Of a DNA stretch of 64,000 bases, positions 59,103 to 64,000 are shown piece after piece; positions within the stretch are counted from its first letter, which is position 1; every line of letters begins with the position of its first letter. A model generated the notes under the pieces. It had not been told where the DNA came from. It ran no database searches and was given only the letters and a program-made list of their open reading frames with translations. Made by a program: the position numbers and the translations under genes. Source of the DNA: CBDDIP01 sp965279405 (GTDB taxonomy: Bacteria > Actinomycetota > Acidimicrobiia > Acidimicrobiales > Ilumatobacteraceae); assembly GCA_965279405.1 (NCBI GenBank), contig OZ257157.1:1054001-1118000 (forward strand), written 5' to 3'.

Positions 59103-59979
59103 CGACCCTGCTCGTCGTCGGGCTGCGACGCGAGTGGACGAACCGACGCGACAGCGACGCCCACATCTTGTGACGCACCGGCGTGGTGTAGTGGCGCATC
59201 ACCAGATCCGGGCCCGTGAAGCGATCGGCCCATCCCCAGGCGTCGCGGTCGGACAGCACGTAGGCGTTCGCATCGAGTGACCGGGCGCCGGCTTGGTGCA
59301 TGGCGACGTGAACCGCCGTCTGCTCCGACATCCACGTGAAGTCCTCCTCGAGCGCGTCCAGCCGTTCGAGCGCGGCGTCCCACGAGATCGGCTGCTGCAG
59401 CACGAAGAACCCGGCGTTCACCGGTTCCAGGGAGCGGTCGGCCTCTCGCAGCATGCGCGAATCGAGGTAGGCGTCGCAATCGCTGAGGAACCAGGCCGCC
59501 GGGCCGTCACCTTCGACGAGCGAGCCGAGGCAGTGGCTTCCGGCGAAGAACAAGACGTCCGAGTCCAGGTAGGCGGTCGGGCCGTCGTCCCACAACGACA
59601 GCTCGATGGCCAGCTTCTTGCCCATCGGGGTCGAGCGGGTCAGCGACGTGGTCGCCTCGAGCGCGTCCGCCGTGGCGAACTCGTCCCAACGCACGACCGA
59701 GACACAGGGATCGAGCCGCTCGAGCAGGGCGATCTGGCGATGGTCGTGGGAGCCGTCGGACACGACGACGAACCGCGTCGGGCGGCCGGCGTGCTTGAGC
59801 ATCGAGCGGATGCTCAGCACCTGCTCGGCCAGATCGGACGACGACGAGAACGAGACCATGCTCATCGGGATGCGTCGTTCGGTGTCGATCGCGCGGCGCG
59901 ACACGACGGGCAGGCTGACGCGGTACAACGCCCGGACCGCGCGCCCTTCGAGGCGCGCCAGACGCCAGCCGATCGTCAT
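59086..59979 (-). CDS. nucleotide-diphospho-sugar transferase, GT8-like GT-A fold (297 aa)
   Basis: A GT-A protein with the metal-binding AYLDSDVLFF (Asp139, Asp141), TRFVVVSDGSHDH at the N-terminal strand and NAGFFVLQQPISW and EQTAVHVAMHQ as later family-like motifs. It resembles GT8/NT-transferase proteins rather than GT2. ATG 59979 is preferred over an upstream in-frame start, as GAGCGG lies nearby. The C-terminus is basic. It is divergent from the GH5-like lipoprotein gene. The donor is unknown. Confidence 0.75.
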   Translation of the reverse strand: MTIGWRLARLEGRAVRALYRVSLPVVSRRAIDTERRIPMSMVSFSSSSDLAEQVLSIRSMLKHAGRPTRFVVVSDGSHDHRQIALLERLDPCVSVVRWDEFATADALEATTSLTRSTPMGKKLAIELSLWDDGPTAYLDSDVLFFAGSHCLGSLVEGDGPAAWFLSDCDAYLDSRMLREADRSLEPVNAGFFVLQQPISWDAALERLDALEEDFTWMSEQTAVHVAMHQAGARSLDANAYVLSDRDAWGWADRFTGPDLVMRHYTTPVRHKMWASLSRRFVHSRRSPTTSRVVTAPG

Positions 59980-60135
59980 CGACCGCTCGCGAGCGACAGC
60001 AGGCAGCCGACCACAGAGCAACCGTCACCCGTCATCCTTCGTCGCACTGCGAGCAAGTTAGCGGTGGCGCGTGACGAGTGACCCCCCTGTCGGGTGTCCG
60101 GTTGATGAACGGTTCGTGTTGGTACCGTTCGTCCC

Positions 60136-61314
60136 GTGTCGCATCGTCCCCCTGGTGCGCGACGTCCGCACGGGCTGCTGCGACGCTGCGCAGCGACGTC
60201 ACTTGCGCTGGGGATGATCGCTGCCTGCGGTGGCCCCGATCGGGTGGCGTTCACGACGACCCCGATCGCCACCGCGTCGCCGAGCACGGTCGCGCCGCCG
60301 TCGACCACCACAACGACGACCGACGCGTCGAGCAGCTCGACGGGCCCGACGACCAGCGGCTCGGCCGACACCACCACCACGCTGCTGCAGGTCGGCGGTG
60401 CGGACGCGCCGCGCGTCAAGTGGAACGGCGGGACCGCCTACATCCACGGTGCGAACCTGCCGTGGCTGAACTTCGGTTGCGACTTCGGCTGCGGACGCGA
60501 CAAGGGCGGCGCCAGTTCCGACGCGTCGCGCATCGAACTGGCCAAGGCGCTCGGGACGGCGAGGGACGCCGGCATGAACGTGGTGCGGTGGTGGCTGTTC
60601 CCCGGCGACGTCACCGTCGACCAGATCACGAGGGACGATCAGGGCTTGCCGCTCGGGATCAACCCGTTGGTGTTCACGGACATCGACGCCGCGCTGTCGA
60701 TCGCCGGCCAGTTCGGCATCTCCTACACGTTCACCCTGTTCTCGGAGCCGACCGCGATCCCGGAGGCGTGGGTGACCACCGAGGAGGGCCGCACCCGGCT
60801 TGCCAACGTGCTCGGCGAGCTGTTCAGCCGGTACAACGGCGACAGCCGGATCATGACCTGGGACGTGATCAACGAGCCGGAGTTCGACCTGTGGGCGGGC
60901 CAGGTGACCGAGGAGGACCTGCGTGCGCTGATCATGGCCATCGTCCAGTCGATCCACGACCACTCGTCGGCGCCGGCCACCGTCGGCGGGGCGCGACTGG
61001 ACGGTCTGCCGTTCATGATCGGACTCGGCCTCGACTACTACACGGTCCACTGGTACGACAACATGACCAAGCCGGACGAGTGCCTGGCCTGCGTGACCTA
61101 CGCCGAAGTGCGCGACGCCCTCGACCTGGACAAACCCATCGTGGTCGGTGAGATGTACGCCGGGCCGGAGACGACCGGACGCTTCGAGTTGTTCTACGAC
61201 CACGGCTACGCGGGCACGCTGGCGTGGTCGCTGGAGCCGGAGCGCACGCAGGACCGCTTGGTCGTCGACCTCGCCCAGGCGACGACGTTCAGCCAGGAGC
61301 TCGCCGCGTCCTGA
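60136..61314 (+). CDS. GH5-like glycoside hydrolase lipoprotein (392 aa)
   Basis: A surface lipoprotein: signal to LGMIAAC (Cys31), then a Thr/Ser-rich linker (about 40-85) and a (beta/alpha)8 hydrolase domain. WDVINEPEF gives the acid/base Glu247 and PIVVGEMYAG gives the nucleophile Glu339. HGANLPWLNFGCDFGCG and GMNVVRWWLF match clan GH-A mannanase/cellulase openings. It likely trims or remodels a glycan outside the cell, perhaps the polymer made here. GTG 60136 is the start. Two strong inverted repeats follow the stop. Confidence 0.85.
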   Translation: MSHRPPGARRPHGLLRRCAATSLALGMIAACGGPDRVAFTTTPIATASPSTVAPPSTTTTTTDASSSSTGPTTSGSADTTTTLLQVGGADAPRVKWNGGTAYIHGANLPWLNFGCDFGCGRDKGGASSDASRIELAKALGTARDAGMNVVRWWLFPGDVTVDQITRDDQGLPLGINPLVFTDIDAALSIAGQFGISYTFTLFSEPTAIPEAWVTTEEGRTRLANVLGELFSRYNGDSRIMTWDVINEPEFDLWAGQVTEEDLRALIMAIVQSIHDHSSAPATVGGARLDGLPFMIGLGLDYYTVHWYDNMTKPDECLACVTYAEVRDALDLDKPIVVGEMYAGPETTGRFELFYDHGYAGTLAWSLEPERTQDRLVVDLAQATTFSQELAAS

Positions 61315-61321
61315 CGCGATC

Positions 61322-61338
61322 GTGACGAAGTTCGTCAC
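61322..61338. promoter_or_regulatory. 17-bp palindrome gtgacgaagttcgtcac
   Basis: Eight-base arms flank a single central g, a perfect inverted repeat lying 7 bp after the GH5-like gene stop. It is followed by atcgg, as is the related GTGACG-N4-CGTCAC at 838-853. The symmetry suits a dimeric regulator site. It could equally contribute to transcription termination. Confidence 0.4.
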
Positions 61339-61386
61339 ATCGGCGTCACAACGGGCACGACGGCGGCGTCGATCGGTCGTCAGCGC

Positions 61387-61426
61387 CGTCGTCCAGCGGC
61401 CGAATTTTCCTTCAAGCTGGACGACG
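61387..61426 (+). terminator. 11-bp inverted repeat with 18-nt loop after the GH5-like gene
   Basis: Arms cgtcgtccagc (61387-61397) and gctggacgacg (61416-61426) are perfectly complementary. The loop ggccgaattttccttcaa is AT-rich. It lies 72 bp after the stop. Termination is the simplest role, though no T-tract follows. Confidence 0.5.
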
Positions 61427-61663
61427 AAACGCCCGATATTCCAGGTCAGGACGGGACTTCAGCTCATTGCCGAGCGAACCAGCGGAGATCCGCCCTGAGC
61501 ACCAACCGGGACCGTAACCTGATCGCAATGTTGGCGTGATGCCACCGCCACCTCCCCGTGGCTACCTCGCCAAGAACGCCAATTTCACCGCCGACACCGG
61601 CTCGCCGACCGACATCCGCCGACCGACACCCGTCCGCTCACCCCCGCCCGCAAGGACCCCCGA

Positions 61664-62824
61664 ATGAGCACCCCGAGCACTGCCACCCCGAACACGAGCA
61701 CGACGAGCCCGCCTCGCTCCCCGCGGGCGCTGCTGTCACCCGCAGTCCTGCTGCTGTTCCCGGTCCGCCTGTTCCTCGCCGCCGGTTGGCTGCGCGCCGC
61801 CGCCGAGAAGGCGATCGAGCACCAGTGGTGGAACGGTCAGGCGCTGCGCAACTTCCTCGCCGACCACCACGACTCGGCGCTGCCGTTCTTCCGGCCGGTC
61901 GCCGAGCACGTCATCGGGCCGCAGGCCGTCCTGGTGTCCGCCCTGGTCCTGGCCATCGAGGTGTACTGCGGCGTGGTGCTGCTGATCGGTCGACCGATGC
62001 GCTCGGCCATCCACCTGGGCATCCTGCTCAACGTCGTGTTCATCGTCGCCGGACAGGTCAATCCGTCCGCGTTCTACCTGGTCATGGAGCTCGCCCTGCT
62101 GTTCGGCGTGGCCGACGGGATCATCGGCATGAAGCCGAGCCGCCCGTCGCGACTGACGCTTGCGCTGGGTGTCGTGGTGACCATGGCCGGCTGCTCGATG
62201 ATCCCGTACATCCGCTCGTTCCAGCCGGCCGGTCTTGTGGCCGACCCGGCAGCGATGCTCGCCTTCATCGGCGTGATCGGTGGCGCGACGCTGGCCCTGC
62301 GCTGGCTGCTGGTCACCGACCTGGCCCTGCGGTGGAGCACGAACTCGGCCGTCGAGGCCGTCATCAACTGGGTGCGCGCCCAGCCGGAACCGGAGCCGAC
62401 GTTGGCCGAGGTGCGTCCGGCGCTGTCCCAGCCGCGGATCGCCGACCCCGACGCCGCCGCCATCGTCGCCGTGGCGATGTCCGCCGCCGAAGGGCGTGCG
62501 GCTGCTGCCGGACCCGAGGCGGACGTGCTGGCCGTACGCGTCGCCGTGATGGAGCGGGCGCTGCGCAACCGGCCGATCGCCTACCAGGACATCGTCGGCG
62601 ACGCCCACTTCGAGGAGTTCGGCGACCTCTCCACCGACCTGCCCGTCCCCGACGTCGTCCCCGCGACCGTCGCCCCGGCCGCCGTCGCACTGGCAACCGT
62701 CGACGCCGAACCCGACGATCAGGACGTGGCCACGCTCGTCACCGAGCTCGTCTCCGGCATGGTGGCCGACCTCGTCGGCTCCTCGGAGCCCGAGGCGAAC
62801 TACGCGGCTGTTGCCGGAGAGTGA
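61664..62824 (+). CDS. DoxX-like membrane protein with long C-terminal extension (386 aa)
   Basis: Residues 20-220 contain several hydrophobic helices with the DoxX/TQO-type opening PVRLFLAAGWLRAAAEKA and NVVFIVAGQVNPSAFYLVME. Residues 230-386 are a soluble Ala/Glu/Asp-rich tail not typical of DoxX proteins (ADPDAAAIVAVAMSAAEG, ATVAPAAVALATVDAEPDD). AAGGA upstream of ATG 61664 supports the start. The function of the tail is unknown. Its relation to polysaccharide synthesis is positional. Confidence 0.75.
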   Translation: MSTPSTATPNTSTTSPPRSPRALLSPAVLLLFPVRLFLAAGWLRAAAEKAIEHQWWNGQALRNFLADHHDSALPFFRPVAEHVIGPQAVLVSALVLAIEVYCGVVLLIGRPMRSAIHLGILLNVVFIVAGQVNPSAFYLVMELALLFGVADGIIGMKPSRPSRLTLALGVVVTMAGCSMIPYIRSFQPAGLVADPAAMLAFIGVIGGATLALRWLLVTDLALRWSTNSAVEAVINWVRAQPEPEPTLAEVRPALSQPRIADPDAAAIVAVAMSAAEGRAAAAGPEADVLAVRVAVMERALRNRPIAYQDIVGDAHFEEFGDLSTDLPVPDVVPATVAPAAVALATVDAEPDDQDVATLVTELVSGMVADLVGSSEPEANYAAVAGE

Positions 62825-62877
62825 CGTTCTGATCGCCCGGCTGATGCCGCTCCGGCGCGATCGATAGGGTTCGCTCG

Positions 62878-64000
62878 ATGACGATCCAGCGGCGGCGACG
62901 CTGGCACAGCGAGCGCGCCCACAGGCGCCGCCTGAGCAACGTGCTGCGCGCCGCGCTCGGCACCTCGACGACCGATGCCGAGCTCGCCGCGATCGCACTG
63001 GCGACCCCCCTCGACGGACTCGCCGAGCTGGCCGCCTTCCACCGCGTCGAGGGCGCCACGCACGCGCGACTCGTCGCGATCGACGGCCTGGACCCTGTTG
63101 AGCTCGAGCTCCTGCGTCTCGCCCGTCAGCGCGCCGTCCAGCAGCACCTGATCACGCTGCGCAGCCTCGGGACGTTCGCCGCGGCCATGGCATCCCAGGA
63201 GATCCCGTGGGTCGCGTTCAAGGGCCCGGTCCTCGCCTCGCTGCTCTACGGCGAACCCGGTCTGCGGACGTACCACGACCTCGACGTGCTCGTGCCCCAG
63301 CCGCGCTTCGCCGACGCGATCGCTGCGCTGGAGGGCGGCGGGTGCGAGCACCTGATCCACAACTGGCCGGCGGCGATGCACTTCCGCGCGTCCGAGCTGA
63401 CGATGGCCGTCGGCAACGTGCCGGTCGACGTCCACTGGCACCTGCTGTACGCCTGGTACGAACGGCGCAGCGTCGCACTCGACCCGGCGGCGATGCTGCG
63501 CCGGGCCGTGCCCGTTCGACTCGGGTCGATCGACGCGGCCACGCTCGACGCCGAGGACACGGTGGTGCACCTCGCGCTCCACGCCATGCGCGCCGGCGCC
63601 CATCGGCTGGTGTGGATGAAGGACCTCGAACGAGCGATCACCGTCGGCAAGCCGGACCTCGACGTGCTGCGCGTGCGCGCGCTCGAGAGCCGACTCGGGC
63701 CGATGGTCGGGGTCGCGCTGGCTCGGGTGCAGGCGGTGCTCGGCGTCGATCTCCCGGACGGGTACGTCGCCTCGTTGGCCGGGCGGACGATGCCGACGAT
63801 CGACCGGTTCGTGCGATCGATGGCTCCGATCGGCTCGGCCGCCTCCGACAAGATGCTCGCCCGCCTCACCGCACGAGCGGTGAGCACGAACGTCGTGCGG
63901 TCCGCGCAAGAGCTGGGCCGCATGATCGTCTACCGCGGACGCGAGCGCATGGAGGGTCGGGGCGGGCTGGGCAAGCACGACCCGGCGAACCCGCGCTCGT
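62878..64000 (+). CDS. nucleotidyltransferase-like protein, NTP_transf_5 type, 3'-truncated by the window (374+ codons)
   Basis: An open frame from ATG 62878 to the window end. The central motif WVAFKGPVLASLLYGEP with LRTYHDLDVLVPQ carries the Asp pair (DLD) of the NTP_transf_5 (PF14907) minimal nucleotidyltransferase core. A second acidic strand is VPVDVHWHLLY. VWMKDLERAI follows, as in the family. These proteins occur beside polysaccharide and lasso-peptide-type genes. Their substrate is not established. The preceding gap is 53 bp with taggg near the start. The C-terminus is missing. Confidence 0.82.
   Translation, partial: MTIQRRRRWHSERAHRRRLSNVLRAALGTSTTDAELAAIALATPLDGLAELAAFHRVEGATHARLVAIDGLDPVELELLRLARQRAVQQHLITLRSLGTFAAAMASQEIPWVAFKGPVLASLLYGEPGLRTYHDLDVLVPQPRFADAIAALEGGGCEHLIHNWPAAMHFRASELTMAVGNVPVDVHWHLLYAWYERRSVALDPAAMLRRAVPVRLGSIDAATLDAEDTVVHLALHAMRAGAHRLVWMKDLERAITVGKPDLDVLRVRALESRLGPMVGVALARVQAVLGVDLPDGYVASLAGRTMPTIDRFVRSMAPIGSAASDKMLARLTARAVSTNVVRSAQELGRMIVYRGRERMEGRGGLGKHDPANPRS

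Larger units (their letters stand above)
61315..61663. other. 349-bp intergenic region with two inverted repeats
   Basis: No convincing gene is present. It contains the palindrome at 61322 and the stem at 61387 (listed separately). The downstream half is C/A-rich with short runs of cc and holds AAGGA shortly before the ATG at 61664. I see no clear -10/-35. Confidence 0.6.

Noticed and set aside
62800..63978. 392-codon reverse-strand open frame at the right end
   Set aside because: It is a shadow of the forward nucleotidyltransferase gene, whose motifs are clear. The reverse frame has no family features.
1..64000. Mobile elements, tRNA, rRNA or CRISPR
   Set aside because: No transposase, integrase, attachment-site repeat, tRNA cloverleaf or regular repeat-spacer array could be seen on either strand.

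Overview
The window is high-GC DNA (roughly two thirds G+C by eye) with frequent GTG and TTG starts, four-base ATGA/GTGA start-stop overlaps and actinobacterial-style lipoproteins with Thr/Pro-rich linkers. This points to an actinobacterium. The secreted proteins with R-(L/I)-L-D-T-R repeats make an Acidimicrobiia-type organism (Ilumatobacter-like) plausible, but that placement is inference. I see no rRNA, tRNA, CRISPR array, phage or insertion sequence. The window is almost entirely one very large cell-surface polysaccharide region with about nineteen glycosyltransferase genes.

Layout. (1) 1-4.9 kb: edge region with a serine-hydrolase-like lipoprotein, the first of three near-identical secreted beta-sandwich proteins, a TerC-type membrane protein and an amidohydrolase. 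(2) 4.95-16.3 kb: glycosyltransferases on both strands around a four-gene reverse-strand operon (acyltransferase, PLP aminotransferase, second acyltransferase, methyltransferase) that looks built to make and decorate an amino sugar. (3) 16.3-19.1 kb: ABC polysaccharide exporter (wzm/wzt) behind a phosphopantetheinyl transferase. (4) 19.3-33.6 kb: a GT-C membrane glycosyltransferase, more transferases and an NDP-sugar module (rfbF cytidylyltransferase, C-methyltransferase, rfbC-type epimerase, short-chain epimerase/dehydratase, aminotransferase, 2-oxoglutarate oxygenase). (5) 34-38.2 kb: two more copies of the secreted beta-sandwich protein, the first preceded by a translationally coupled 35-codon leader ORF. 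(6) 38.2-47.6 kb: hexapeptide acyltransferases, a PhyH oxygenase, aldo/keto reductase, FAD oxidoreductase, an Asp-box lipoprotein, and an FkbH-ACP-acyltransferase operon. (7) 47.7-60 kb: a Wzx/Wzy-type assembly operon (flippase, transferases, polymerase, 48-aa membrane protein, degenerate BY-kinase-like ATPase, Wzz-like protein, WecG/TagA transferase fused to a STAS-like domain, membrane GT2). (8) 60-64 kb: GH5-like lipoprotein, DoxX-like membrane protein and a nucleotidyltransferase that runs off the end.

How it fits together. Sugar nucleotides are made and modified by the NDP-sugar and aminotransferase modules, polymerised by the transferases, and exported by two different machines (ABC-type Wzm/Wzt and flippase-type Wzx/Wzy/Wzz). 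The FkbH-ACP pair needs the phosphopantetheinyl transferase found 28 kb away in the exporter operon, which links the two halves. No transcription factor and no recognisable polyprenyl-phosphate sugar-1-phosphate priming transferase is encoded in the window.

The most unusual points are the triplicated secreted domain carried on three different N-terminal architectures, two unrelated paired palindromic elements with the same geometry (two units of 38-39 bp, 13-bp spacer) in gaps between convergent genes, the WecG-STAS fusion, the ATPase with a substituted Walker A lysine, and the coupled leader ORF.
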